NCBI RefSeq assembly: GCF_902459465.1
Contig: NC_047066.1
Span: 3,596,001-3,660,000, forward strand
Source of the DNA: Asterias rubens
Taxonomy: Eukaryota > Echinodermata > Asteroidea > Forcipulatida > Asteriidae
Length of the DNA stretch: 64,000 nt
Reading direction: 5' to 3'
The notes beneath the pieces are model-generated. The model saw only the letters and a program-made list of their open reading frames with translations. It was not told where the DNA came from and did not search any database. The translations under genes and the position numbers were made by a program. Positions 32,976-47,900 of the stretch are shown here, one piece after another (within the stretch, counting starts at the first letter, position 1; every line of letters begins with the position of its first letter).

Positions 32976-35900
32976 TTACTGTACTTCAGACTTAGTGAGT
33001 TCTTTCCCGGATGCAATAAACTCTGCGAACCTTGACACAACAGGGTCAGAGTTCATACTGGCCACAGCAACGACCTTATCCCCTCTGAAAAAAAAAGACA
33101 GAAAACAAATCAACTGTGATGCAATCAATGAAATCATTAGGCATTGCAATTCAAAATAATAACTTTCAGTAGCAACATTTGTTCCGTCGACGCCGTTTTG
33201 ATGGATACCTAGAATAAACCTTTCTCCACCGGGTGATGACGCGTACTGCTTTATGGTTCGTGCATGCTTGTTCGTTGTGCAGTGGCTTGGGACCTTGGTT
33301 ATAATGCCGTGCATCGCATCACACAACTGATCTTGGCGATTCCAAACAGGGATGTGATTTTTGGAGAAGGTCTTGATCCGGTTGTTTATAACGCGTGTCC
33401 TCTGCGATTTCATCCAACGGACTCACTTCACACATCGCAAATTTGTGATTTTACTACACCAATGCAATTTTGTTCCCATTGACCATTGTTTAGAGACCTT
33501 GTGAGTAACGGGCTTTGGAGGGAGTTCATTTCTCGTACCACAGCGGGACGGCTGAGGCCCTAATGGACTTAAAGACCTGCTTGAACGAAAATGTCAAGTC
33601 GTGAACTTTGCTGAATTCCATTTAAAATGTTTTCAATGAATAAGGAAATCCAGTCATATGATTATAAATAGATTTTGGTTGTGTAAAAAAACAATCATTT
33701 TGAATACCCTTATCCAGTGCTTTTCTGAGAGATTTGCGAAAAGCCCCGTTACGTAATCACTCTTAAAACGTCATAGTTGGGAGCTCCAATTTGTAAAGCC
33801 GCTTTGTTGCAGCGTGGAGGTATAACAAAGCAAACTCCCACAAATGACGTCAGCGGCATTGTCCTTTGGCGCGCGCTCTCAACGGCAGAAGTGTTTTTAG
33901 TTTTTCAAAACCTTTAGATTGGGGCATGCTTTTTTAATCGATAATTACGAAAAACTCAGAAGTGTAAACATATCAAAATTACATTAAAATGGTCAACAAG
34001 TGCATTATAAACAAGTCTAAATACCATTTCCGTTAAAAACCTTCCGCTCAGGTAGCTGTTTAAGAGAGAGAGAGTGGGTGTTTAGTAGAACCAACACCTA
34101 AATACTAATACTCACTTAATGTAGTAAGCTGCAAACTTCAGCTCGTCTGGATTACCTACGATGACTATATCTTCATAACCAGCATTGTAACCTTTAATGA
34201 AAGATATAAAAGCAGATTCAGTTATTATTCAGGATGAACTGAAATAATCTCAGGACTATCTGCATTGGACAAGATGATTTCATATTTACTACCTTATACG
34301 CCTCTCTTAAAGACAGTGGACACTATTGGTAGCTGTCAACGACTAGCCTTCACAGTTGGTGTATCTCAACATGCATAAAATAACAAACCTGTGAAAAATT
34401 GAGCTCAATTGGTCATCGAAGTTGCAAGATAATAATGAAAGAAAAAAACACCCTTGTCACATGAACTTGTGTGCGTTTTTAGATGGTTGATTTTGAGACC
34501 TCAAGTTCTAAATCTGAGGTCTCCAATTGAAATTCGTGGAAAATTATTTCTTTCTCGAAAACTATGGCACTTCAGAGGGAGCCGTTTCTCACAATGTTTT
34601 ATACCATCAACCTCTCCCCATTAAACGACGCCAAGAAAGGTTTTATGCTAATAATTGTTTTGAGAAATTACCAATAGTGTCCACTGCCTTTAATATTTAT
34701 GCTTGACGTCATAATTCTTAACCAAAATGAGGCTATGGGCGCAAGCCTCCCACCTCTTGCAGTGGCTGCACCCATGGCCTCGTTTTGGATTCATAGCATT
34801 GTGACGTACCTCATGCATAAATATTAAGAGAGGCTTATGGAGACCGAGAACAGAACAGAAAAGAGAACACAAAAGGTTTCCATAGGGGCATTCTAAATAC
34901 TGGGGTGCTACACATGGATTATTGTGTACAAAGTCTATGGGAGGTACTTAACTACAGGGCCAAAGGAAAGAACAAAATTTGTCTCCACAGGGATGCAAAC
35001 AATAGAATGTGTGTTCAAGAGAATTTGGAAATAAATACATTCGCCATTTTGAGTATAACTCGGTACCCGCTGGTAATAAATAGGAATCAAACTGCCTCTA
35101 ACTACTGTGCCATCTCGGCGGTCTAGTTGGTGAGACACTGCTCTAGAACGGCAAAGGTTGGGTGTTCGAATCCAACCCGATTAATATGCCAGCGGATTTT
35201 TGTCATAGGACTTGGGAAAGTACGGAGTATACAATGCTTCACACACATCGGTGTACGGACAAAGCCAAAAAATATTTGTTATCCCCGATACAAATTTAAG
35301 ATCAATTGAATTGAGTCCAACTCCATTAATGTAAAGGTTAGGCACGCATGCTATCCTGTTGGTGTGTGGGCTGTAATAGACCCTTTCGATGAAATACGTA
35401 AATTCAAACATTTTAGTTGGCAAAATGAGGGAACATCATCCTGTTTTGTACACGGCTAATGGCTGCGTGACACAGACGCGATTGCTCGTCTGCTGAAGGC
35501 ACATCTCTAGGACGTTTGCCAACCAAAAGGGTCTGTACGCATGCGTGAATGTAATTAGAAATCTATTCGAAAAAGCTAATGTTTAGATGTCTGGTACCCT
35601 ACCTGCATATCTGACACTCTTGCCAAACAGCATTGTCCAGAAGTAAGGGACACTGTCGAGCTCCACTTCCTGGTCTAGCATGTTGAGGGCAGCAATGCGA
35701 CCTGAATAAAAAGTTAGAGGCAGAAAATATGCAGAGACAAATTAGATAGTTACAGTGGCTATTTATTTCACAAGGCAGACACTTTATATTCAGAAAACAG
35801 TCTGACGTTTCTCCTCACTACAAAAAGTTTAACTCTCAAATGGTTTATTGCCTCCTCAATGAGGCATCCACTGTCTTTCTGTCAATGTACGCATTCAGTA

Positions 35901-38900
35901 CAAAGTCCTGCTCCTCACGGTCAATGCTGTACATGGTCTCTTCCCTCAGTACATTTTCGAACTGGTTACACCATAGACTAAAAAAAAGTCTCCAGATCCT
36001 TGTCGCAGCATCTCCTACAAGTTCCCCCATGCAGAACAAAAACTGATGGTCAAAGATCCATTGCCTTCAGAGCACCCACCCTTTGGAACTCTCTTCCTGC
36101 TACCCTCCCATTCCCAGACGAACCCGGATCTCTTCAAAATTCACCTCAAATCCTACCTGTTTGCTCTTACTTTTTAGTAATCTTTTATTATTAAGTTAAT
36201 TTGTAGATTAAACTTGTATTTTGTTGTTTGTAAAGCGCATTGAGAGTTCTCCCAGAACTGAATTGTGCTCTATAAAAAAAACTTCTTCTTATTATTACTA
36301 TTGTGACCCTCTCAAATGCTTAGAGTCGTTGAAAGGATAGAGGCTCTCTCTAACCTGTGAGAGAGACGAAGACTAATGTGTTGTCAGGTCTTCGATGAAT
36401 ATCAGTATAAGGGTGGCGGAAGCATGCAAAATTGAAATGCTTGCCAAAAGAGGGTGCTTCTCTCGAATAATTAAATAATTCATACAGGTTAAGGAAATTT
36501 TACATAAAAAATAAATGCAATAAAAATAATAGTGGGGGTACAGTTTGTATGACCGTCACACTATTATAACATGGGATGCGTTGTATGAAACACTGAAGCT
36601 TGACTTACCATGTCCTGAGGCTACCTGCCAGTGGCCGATATTAACCTCGAGATCACCCATCATGGCTAGAGGTACCTGAGCAATGTCACCGGCTGCAAAC
36701 ACGTTTGGCTTGTTCGTCCGCAAAAACTAGAAACCATGAATAATAGCAGACAAAAATACTTGTTATACCACGGTAACAGATTATGAACTCTTGTATTTGT
36801 CAAGAGCAAACCTACGATGTGCTACACACACGCTTGTTAATACCTCTGTAACGGATTACAAAGTTTTATTGTTGGAGAACCAATCACGTAATATAGTACA
36901 AAGACGCATGTTAAATGGAAAGTGATGTATTGGGGGATACATCACCTTGATCATTCCCACCAATGGTCGTATCAAGCACCTTGTTAGATACTATAAATAG
37001 GCCCGGGTATGAGCAGAGCAAGGGTATGAGGTTGTAAATACGATGATACTTTGATACTACATAAATTAATACACATTCCTCTGTGTCGTGCCGTCCAGAA
37101 CAGTGGTATAAAAAAACAGTTATTGTACGATGTGACAGCGTCCATTGGTTTAATACAACCCTCACAGCTAGCGAGGCGGGATATAGGTTTGTGGAGTGCG
37201 AGTGCCGAGGGCCGTAGACCAGGCATGCCAGGCCTGACATTACGAATGTGTGTCACGACCCAGATGTAGATTGGAGCGAGTTGATGAAGTGCCTTGAAGG
37301 CAGTGAACACTATTGGTAATTTCTCCAAATAATTATTAGCAAGAAAACTTCCTTGGTAACGAGTAATGGGGAGCTGTTGACAGTATAAAACATTGAGAGA
37401 AACGGCTCCCTCTGAAGTAATGTAGTTTTCGAGAAAGAAATAATTTTCCACGAATTCGAGATCTCAGATTAAGAATTTGATGTCTCGAAATCAAGCATCT
37501 GAAAGCACACAACTTCGTGTGACAAGGGTGTTTTTTTTTTTCATTATTATCTCGCAACTTTGACGACCACTTGAGCTAAAATTTTCACAGGTTTGTTTGT
37601 TTATGCATATGTTGAGATACACCAAGTGAGAAGACTGGTCTTTGACAATTACCAATAGTGTCCACTGCCTTTAAACGTGAGAAGGATGATTGTGAACTGA
37701 ATTGTTACCATACCTTGTCAACGATTACAGCGCCCTTGGTATTCAGTGCGATCTCGCTCTCCTTCAAGAACCCCGTGGAAGGTTTAACGCCCACACCCAT
37801 GATGCATATGTCTGCCGGTAACGTCTCACCATTCTGCAACACAACCTCTGTGATCCGGCCGTCGTCGTTACCGCTCAACCTCTCTGGGTTGCTGCTTAGG
37901 TAAAACTTGATGCCCTTTGCTTCGGCCATCTGCAAACAACCCCAATACAAGTTTTACAAAGTAAAATAAACATATGTGAAAATGTACACTAAATGTTCCG
38001 GAGCTTAAAGAGAAAAATCAAATGTGATTTTGCTTTAGAAGAACCATTGATTCCATTGCATCAATTATCCCTGGGGTTGCCTTCTGGCTTCTGCTCATGA
38101 TTATTCATTTTTGCCCTCCACTGTAGGGCCACAAGTCAGATGGCCGATGGTCAGAAGGACACTAACTATATGACGTACAAGTTGCATTTCCTTGAAGATT
38201 GCTTTGCAAGCTTTATGACAATATTTGTTACTCTTTAATAAGTCACTTTCATTTTATTCTTTCATCGGGTCACTAGTATAGGTCACTAGGTCAACAATTG
38301 TTAGTCTAATTTCGGCTCTGGGAGCAATTTCCCGCAAAACATGTGCGTGCAATGTCTTTATGTGCGACTAGTTCACAGTGGCGCAAATCTCATGCACTAG
38401 ACTATAGTAGTTAAAAGATTTAGGTACTTTTTGTAACAAAAAACACAATGTCCACAGATTTACATTAAACGTAAAACGTTTGAAGATAATGATAGTAGAA
38501 AGCGTACCTTAAAATATTAGTTGCCGAGGTGCTGTAGTTTTTGAGAAATGAGTAAAACAACGTCATGAAAATACATTTTTACATGGTAAAATAATTTTCA
38601 TCTCATGACAACAGAGACGAAAATTATTTTCATGACAATGTTTTACTCACTTCTCGAAAACTACAGCACCTCTGCAAGTAATACTTTCAGGGAAGCTTTC
38701 TACTATCATTATCTTCAAAGTAAGTTTAGTGTTAATCTGTAGACATTGTGTTTTTTGTCCACGTGACCTTGTTTCAGCCAAACAGAATACAGAACTAGTA
38801 ATAAATAAAACTATAAAGTCACCTTTTGTAGTGCTTTGCCGATGGATTCTCCTAGTGACGCAATATAAGGGGCGGAGCTTCTGCCTACAATTGAGACGCT

Positions 38901-41900
38901 CAACGCTTTACCAGCAAAATAAGCAGCCATCTCCATACCTTGTCAACAGAGAGGTACACAAATATAATAATAGTAATAGAACTAGAATCGGGCTACACCT
39001 TGGCCTGTATTTGATTGAGTTATTTCGCAAAATTACAGAGAATTCTCAAAGCACTTTTCAAAAGTCAAGAGAGAAAAACAACGACTGTTGAATACAAAAA
39101 TTATACAAAAATGCATACAATGAAAAATTTAAGTTATTTCACAAAAAGAAATTGTCATCAAAAATAACTTCAACCCTTCACCTAGCTCTTGCACAGTCAG
39201 CGACTTTAAACTGCACTAGAGAGGAGCTTTCATTTTATCATTGGGGAGTGAACTCCAGGGTTCAGGAGATATATACTTTGGTGGTGGCTGGAAAAGGAGT
39301 GAGGAGATTTTGTGAGCCAGAACAAAGATTTCCAGTAGGACATGAGTCATGGATCATTGATGTGATTTTAAACAACTTGGCGCGAATATTAATTGCTTAC
39401 CGATGAACGAGGTACCAATGATGACCACGTTTTTACCCTTGCCTTGCTCAGCGATGTAGTTGGCATCTTCAGGACTCCGTAGTATGCAGACATTCTTCAA
39501 GTCACTGCCTGGAATGTCTAGTACAATCGGGCTGTGGGATAGTCAGCAAGTTTTAAAATCAGACAAAGCGTTTTGGTTTGTTTTTCAGTGAAAAAGGTTG
39601 AATTTCTTGAAACAAGTGAGAATGACTCCAAGAGACCCCCCCCCCCAAAATGGCAATATTTTTCATAAAGTTGAATAAACAGAATGTATTACCTGCAAGT
39701 TGTGCAGGGGTGCATCTACTGTATGTTTGTGTACAAACCTATGTAAAATCCTGAAATTTTGTAAAGCCATGTACAGACCTGTGCAAAAGCTTGAAATGCT
39801 AATATTTGCTTAGTAATCGTTTATGCAGTATTTTCTGCTGAAATCAGGCCAAGATCCCTTGCACGTGACATCGCACTATAAAAAAGGAAGCCCACTTTTC
39901 CGTTGTTTAACGTCAGTACTGGTGGCCTATAAAACAAGAGGGGAAGTAAAGGCTGTATTTGTAGATGAAGTCATCTAAGATTAAAACGTCCTGCTAATGC
40001 AAATGCGATACAAATTTGTACGTCACAGCCTTGCTTTCGCTGTAAATGTTTCGCAGGAGTTCAGCACCTTTCAACTGATGCAAATTATTCGTTGCGATTT
40101 GGTGACGCAAAAATTCGCCAGGCTTCAAACGTTTTCTTACGTTCCCCCAGTAGCAATGAGAAGGGTGTCGAAGTTGACGCTGTTGCCGTTCTTGAAGGTG
40201 ACTGAGTTGAGCAAAGTGTCCACCTCCGTGGCTTCCATACCAGTCTGGACTTCAACATCGTACACATTGTAGAAATCTGGCTTGCGTAGCGCTAACTCCT
40301 CTCCGGATGACGTCAGGGCCTGTTTAAAGGGAAGGTCTACAATTGGTAATCGCCCTTAAAGGCACTGGACACTTTAGGTAATACTCAAAATAATGGTTAG
40401 CAAAAAAAAAAAAAAATTACCTGGTAACAAGCAATGGAGAGCTGTTGATAGTATTGAACATTGCGAGAAACGGCTCCCTCTGAAGTAACATAGGTTTAAT
40501 AAAAGACTCCAGGCCTGATGCCTTTTATTATGCATCTGAAAGCACATAAATTTGTGCAACAAGGGTGTTTTATTTCTTTCAATTATTCTCTTGCAACTTC
40601 GATGACCAATGGAGTCCAAATTTTCCCAGGTTTGTTATTTTATTCATACGTTTGGATACACCAAGTGAGAATACTGGTCTTTGTCAATTACCATTTGTGA
40701 CCAGTGCATTGAAGTCCATGCTTACCTTACTGAGTTTTGTTCTATCATACGGCAGATGTTTCTCTTTTGTTGCTATGACGACTCGACCTTTAAACCCTTC
40801 TTGTCTCAGCGTCTCAACACATGTGGCAGCTGCCCCACCTTGAAAAAACAATAAAAACACCACACAGTCAATAGGGCTCAACCTCATAGAGCTGCTTAAA
40901 GGCAGTGGACACTTTTGGTACTCAAAATAATTATTAGCATAAAACCTTACTTGGTAACGTTTAATGGGGAGAGGTTGATAGTATAAAACATTGTGAGAAA
41001 TGGCTCCCTCTGAAGTAACATAGTTTTTGAGACAGAAGTAATTTTCCACAAATTAAATTTCGAGACCTCAGATTTAGAATTTGAGGTCTCAAAATCAAGC
41101 ATCTGAAAGCACACAACTTCGTGTGACAAGGGTGTTTTTTCTTTCATTATTATCTCGCAACTTGGATGATCGATTGAGCTCAAATTTTCACAAGTTTGTT
41201 ATTTTATGCAAGTGTTGAGATACACCTAGTGAGAAGACTGGTCTTTTACAATTACTAATAGTGTACAGGGTCTTTAAGCACAGACATTAGATAAGCACAA
41301 CAAAATTATGCTTACCACTGCTTACCAGAATAAGGTTACCAGCTAACACATCAGTTAAGCAGATCTATGAAATTGAGTCCAGGTCTTTTGCCTTGATATA
41401 CATTCCAAACTTGGTGGCAAGCTTGCAATTTGTTTCTGGAAAGCACGCAATACATCCCAAGCTTGCAAGCGTTAGCTTAGCGGCAAGCTCCACCATTAGC
41501 GCATTGGCGAGGTTGCCAGTAAGCATGGACAGCAAGTTTGTCACAAACCATTGCAAGCTTCACCTGCATGTGAGCTTCATATTTGCAACAAGTTGGCATT
41601 TTTGGAACCCAACTTGCCAGAAAGGTTGCTGGCGTACTTCAAGTTACTAGACATGTTTCACTTACATAGCTAGCGCAGAAATTCTGAGCAAAATGGTTAT
41701 CTTAAGCGCAGAATTCTGTGGTAAACAGAGCCAGGTCTCATTTTCAGTCTCGCACCTTCCGCGCTTGGTCTTAAACCTTACCCCCAAAGTATTGGTCTTC
41801 TGTTATCACATACAATACACAAACCTTCAACTTCTGTTTAAATGGTAACACTCTTACCTCCTCCAATGATAAGGATGGTCTTGTCAACTTCAGGGGATTT

Positions 41901-44900
41901 GCAGGACATGTTTTTGATTCGTTTGAAGGATTCTAAAGCCTATTACAAAATACAGAATCAAAATAATGTCACAGATTAATCAATACGTTATGTTGCATTG
42001 AGGATAAAGATTGTGTTTTTACCCATTCACCGATGTGTGTAAAGCACTGTACAATCCATACTTTCCAAAGTCTGGTGACAAGAAAAATCCACAGGCATAA
42101 TACTCAGGTGGGATTCGAACCCACAACCTCGAACAGATATCTTACCACCAAACCACTGAGACTGATAGAGATAAATTTGAATCCTATATTTTAGCAATAC
42201 TTTTATGTGCTTAGTAAGTTTTTGTGCTTTCAGGCTTTATGAAATTGGGCCCAGGACGCAAACCCACAATCTGCTGATCAGAAACATCACAGTTTTAGTC
42301 CAGTGTGACTGACCGTTCGACCACAGCAAACTTAGAATCAACAATCTTATAAAAACAACTGACATACCTTCTTTGTGGACGTGACAATGACATCATCACC
42401 ATCAATTCTGACCTGTAGAGCAAGTGAAAAAGAGTCCAGTTTATTTTCTCTCTATATCATTCCTCCTGCCAGTGTGCATGCACTTACAGATTTTAGCTGG
42501 ACGCAGATCCTAACCATACCCCCACCACTACTCCTAACCCTACTTCTTCTCTTAACACCAACCCCAAGTTGTGTTTCCTTTGTCAGGTCATGGTTTGAAT
42601 GTGGCAATTATATTTGCAAACGATAACCCCAGAAGCTAAAAAGTAAAAACAAAAATAGTAGCAACGGTGGGCACGTATTTTCATTTTCTCGGAATACTGA
42701 CCCAAAGTGGTTTATGATAAAAGGAATTTCCAGAGACTAACACCCGTTTCATAAAGGTGCCCCAGAGTCGCGCCAAACCAAATTCAGAATTAAGTACACG
42801 AAAAGTTTGACGCCTGAACAAGAGCTACTGGACAGCTAGGATTTGAAAGATCGACTGTTGCAGTCGTTCGGAACGACTCTGGAGCGCCTTGATTTCAGAC
42901 ATTGATCTTGTCATTAACTAAGCCAATGTAAATATTAAGTTTAGCGTGCCTGTCTGAACCAAAATTTATTTGGGTCGACGTTGAGTCGCTCGTAATCTGT
43001 TTGGTTCGGCACGACTCTGGAGCGCCTGTCTGAAAGGCGTGTAAAGTAACATACATGTAGATCAGTATGGTACGTTTTGGTTGTGTATGTCATGATAGGA
43101 GCAGGACTAACCTCATACTTGGCGACACTATCAAGCCCAGGAAAGTCTTCAATATCACCCGTTGTTGCATTGAAGCAAGCGCCATGCCAAGGGCAACGTA
43201 TCCTTCCATTACACAACACACCTATGAGGAGAGACAACAATACATGTTAAAGGCACTGGACACTATTGGTAAACTCTCAAAATAATTTTTTAGCATAGTA
43301 TAAAACATTGTGACAAACGAGTCTCTCTGAACTACCTTAGTTTTTGAGAAAGATCTGAAAGTGCGCAAATTTGTGCATCAAGGGTGTTTTTCTTTCATTA
43401 ATCTCTTGCAACTTTGATGACCAATCGAGTCAAAATGTGCAGAGATGTGTTCTTTTATGCATATGCTGGGATACACCAAGTAAAAACACTGGTCTTTGGC
43501 AAGTAAGGTGTCTAGTGCCTTTAAAGTAGTTGTGTGTCCTACATGAACTCCAATAGACATGCAGACAAGGGTTAAAAGAAAAGACCTGATTGCACAGCAT
43601 GCAATACATTGTGTACCTTTAACTAGAGGAGCTCCATAATGCGTACATTTGTGACCAATAGCGCTGAATACTCCAAGCTGCTTCACCAGCAGAGCCTTCC
43701 CGCTTCCAACCTCTACCTCTCGCATCCTGAGGGATCACACGGATATAAAACATTACTATTACATACCTACCAAGACATCGATAATTTTTAGCCGAAAATT
43801 CATCTTTTTGGGGGAAATAATCTGATACAATCGTAACCCCACATCAACCAGCAACATCTCATGTGTACCTCATTAGAGTTTGAAGTATACTGAAAGGATT
43901 TTTGATGCATTTTGAAACACTTTTTTGTACACAAATAAATTTCTGCAGTATTTTTCTTTTTCGGGTGGCGATTATGTTATTCGAATAAAAAAAAGGCCTT
44001 CTTTAAAGATTTTATATTTCTTTTTTTTTGGGGGGTGAGCTTTGAAAAATCTCACGCATAGTTGGCCTCTGAACTTGGCATCTCTGCTACTATTATACAT
44101 TTGGTTTGCGGTAACACCATGTGTGTATCTACTTGACAGGTAGAGTTTGTTCTTAGAGATCTAGCCTGTCTTTCTTTATTCTACTACCGCGGAGAAGATT
44201 TATTAGATTGTTTGGGAGACTTCTCAGTTCTGAAAAGAACTGTCCTGCTTTTTTAACTACTACCGGTACCCGGGTGGAAGGTATAACTGTAGAGATGGCA
44301 AAACTGATACACCTTCCAAGTGTAGAGAGGTGTGTGGATTATCAGTGTTAATTGCCCCCCCCTTTTAATTTTGTAATAGAACTTTGACCCTACCTTTAGA
44401 ATTAATGGATCAGTCCAAGATTGCCACATCAGCAGAGATACTCTGGACAGGATGTTGGTCTGGTCATTCTTATACCAGTGATGACCAGTAACAGACATTA
44501 AAGGAGTTTCTTCTAGATATATATCGTGACAGTGGTTTTTCATTATTCTTTACAGGTATGTTGATTTTATTTTCTTTATTAATTCCATTGTGCTTTTTAA
44601 TAGAACTATCTAGATTATTGAAGTTCATTATTTGATTTGTGTTATGAACTTGATCAAGACAATGTCACTTGAAGACAGTTGGGAGTTTTCACTCCAAGGT
44701 TACAAGATCAAGGAAGGATTTGTTTTAGACTTGGAAGACAGTTGAAATGTAGTTTAGAGTTCCTTTTGTTAAGTCATAATGGACAGTGATAATGATTTGA
44801 TTTAGATGAAGTGAAATTGCTTTCTTTAAATACTGCTTGGACTTTGTTTAGTATTTAAAGGTTACTTTTATTGGCTAAGGTATCACTTTTCTAAGTTTGC

Positions 44901-47900
44901 TTTCAAGTGTTAAAGAGTACTTTATTCGTAATATAGACATTCATTACTAGTTTCTGTTTGATGTATTTGTTGGAAAGAACTGTAATGTTCTTTCAGATAT
45001 ATTTTAGTTTGGAAGTATTGTTAACCAGTACTTTGACCGAACTCCACGTATAGAGAATATTGGTAGCCAAAGACCATTGTTTATTGGAGGTTCAAGATCT
45101 TCCTATACTAGACCACACAGTGTGAGCCCAGTGGCTCTGAAGTTGTTTATTGGGTGGTGTTGCAGTAGGGCAGGAAGTGAGATCAGAAGGCAAGAACACA
45201 TACTTTTCTTGTGAATACTTAAGTAGCTGTAGGCAAGAACACCTATTTTCTTGTGAATACTTAAGTAGCTGTAGGTAAGAACACCTATTTTTCTTGTGAA
45301 TATTTAATTAGCTATGCCTTGATCATTTACTGCAGGGACAAGATTGTGATGATTATAGGTTGAACCCCTGTTGAAATGAGTTATTGTGTATGCATTTAAA
45401 GGTGTTTGTTTTATGAAGTTTATTCTTTGAACCATTTTTGAACCGGATTTAGAGATCAGTACATTTAATTTAGTTATTTGTTAGAAGTAAGTTTGAGTTT
45501 TATGCATTACATCTTCAGTAAAGTAAGTACATAGTTTTAAGATTGACAAGTACTTAATGTTTTGATAATGGTTGATGTAACGTGATTCTTATACCAGTGA
45601 TGACCAGTAACAGACATTAAAGGAGTTTCTTCTAGATATATATCGTGACAGTGGTTTTTCATTATTCTTTACAGTGGTCATCAACCCGATTTTAATGTGC
45701 TCCGTTTAGATTGCCAGTTTGGTAATTTGGCGGGTGCAACATTTGGAGGCACGAGAGGGATGAGCGTATTCTTCAACGCACCTGACCTGGCGTAGAAGGA
45801 TGACAACGCTCGTCCAGAGATACGAACCTGATCATCAGTGACTTGCTGACGACTTCCATGACAAGATGAGCAGACAGTAGCGGGAAGGTCAACGTGAGTC
45901 AACTGGACGTGCCATAGTCAGGGTGTACCATCGGCCAGTGGGAGGATCGCCGTACAACGGGATTGCTGCCACACCGAACACGAAGGGCAGTCGCAGACAC
46001 AGAAAGGACCAGCAAGCTATAATAATCATTTAGCATGGAGGACCTCATCAAGACTTTGGAGAGAGTAATCCTTGGACTCAGCAGCCTGTCCATCGACCAA
46101 CTCATCCAAGTATGCACACATCTAGATCTTGAGGCAGAGGACGTGGAGAAAACACCAAAGGGCCGTCTTCGGATACAACGGCGACTACTGGCTCACATTA
46201 ACAGTGAGGAAGTGGAAGACAGTGACGACGGGGGAGTGGAGCTACTCCAGACATTAGACAGCTTCATGAAAGACCTCAAGCAAGAGTCCGAAGATGAACC
46301 AGTCTCCATTGACCCAGCTGAGAAGAAAGACGACCCAAGCAGCCCACCTAAGCTTGAGAGTACAGAGCCCTCAACGACACAGCCGTCTGCAACACCGACC
46401 GATGTGGCCCACTTGCTGAGACGGGAGTTCAGAATATCCGGTCAGATAGGAGAGCCAGGCCAAAAGGATCGTCTTTCCTTTACCAGTCTTGCCAACCAAA
46501 TCGAGGCTGGATTGGAGAAAAGCTACCCAGACAGAGATATCGTTCAAGGAGTGATCCGAGCTATAGCACCAGGATCATCACTCCGAAGCTACCTGGAAGG
46601 ACGAAGTAAGATCTCTCTGCCCAGCCTTCGCCGAATTATAAGAGCACACTACCAGGAGAGAGATGCGACAGATCTCTATAAACAACTCTCCCAGCTGACC
46701 CAAGGAGCCAAGGAGTCGGCCCAGGCTTTCCTGTTAAAGGCATTTGACATTCGTCAAAAGGTCCTTTTTGCTAGCCAGGAAAGTGATTCCAGACTCCGCT
46801 ATGACCCACACCTAGTGCAGGAGATGTTTCGCCATACGATATTGACTGGCTTGAGGAGCGATGCCATCAAGACAGAACTCCGGCCCTACCTGGATGAACC
46901 AAAGACGTCGGACGAATTGCTCTTCGAAAAGATAAATGTGTTCTCCAGCCTAGAAGAAGAAAGACGGCAGAAACGCACCCAAAACAAAGCAACCACAGTG
47001 AACGAGATCTGTGAAGTAAAGGACAAACAGACCATGCCAGCGAAACCAGGGCTACTGATGACAGAGATTGCAGAGCTGAAAGCAGGGATTGCAGAGCTGA
47101 GTTCATTGAAGGGCCAAGTAGCAGCACTCCAAGAATCTTTCCAGAGGACACCACAACAGCAACCAGCACAATTTGATACATCCTCATCCCGAGTTCGTCG
47201 AGGATGCCACAAGTGTCAAGAAGCGGGAACCGGTTCTGACTGTGACCACTGCTTCAAGTGTGGGTCATCAGAACACTTTGCTCGTGGATGTCGGAGAAGC
47301 AGAGACCGTACACACCAGGGAAACGGTTCAGGGTTACGTCCGCGGGACAGGGAGTAGCCAGGAGAGAAAGACAGTCCCAACCACACCAGCAGGATCGAGA
47401 CCCCCGACCCATAACTTCAATATGCCACATCACACCCAGACAGCATCGGAAGGTGACAAACCTCATCGGACCAAGATGTACCGTAGATTGCTACCTCAAT
47501 AATGCATCTACCACTGTGTTATGGGATACCGGAGCCCAGGTTTCCTTAATCAGTTCACAGTGGCTTCACCAAAACCTACCAAATGAACCAATCCGCCCCC
47601 TTTGTGATCTTCTTCAGTCCGAGAGGAACTTGGATCTCCGAGCTGCTAACGACACACCAATCCCCTTTGAAGGCTGGATTGAACTCGAGTTAAGAATGAA
47701 GACGCCTCGGACGTGCACACCAGTAGTGTTTCCAGCATTGATCACTCAAAATAGGATCCAACAACCGATTATTGGATACAATGTGATCGAGACCCTTGTA
47801 CATCACTCAGGTGAAGACGCCAGCAGTATTCTTGGAGGAGCAATGAAGAACTTGGAACCCACTAGAGCTGTAAAGTTGGTTCACTTGATTCAGGCTAATG

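Larger units (their letters stand above)
44288..45741 (+). repeat. 5' LTR
   Basis: 1454 bp, TG...CA. It contains two exact 90-bp direct copies (44466-44555 and 45585-45674) and a 43-bp unit repeated about three times (45188-45315). Confidence 0.95.

Noticed and set aside
35127-35190. Possible tRNA gene
   Set aside because: A- and B-box-like blocks are present but the arms do not pair well and a shared SINE body follows, so it is a SINE head.
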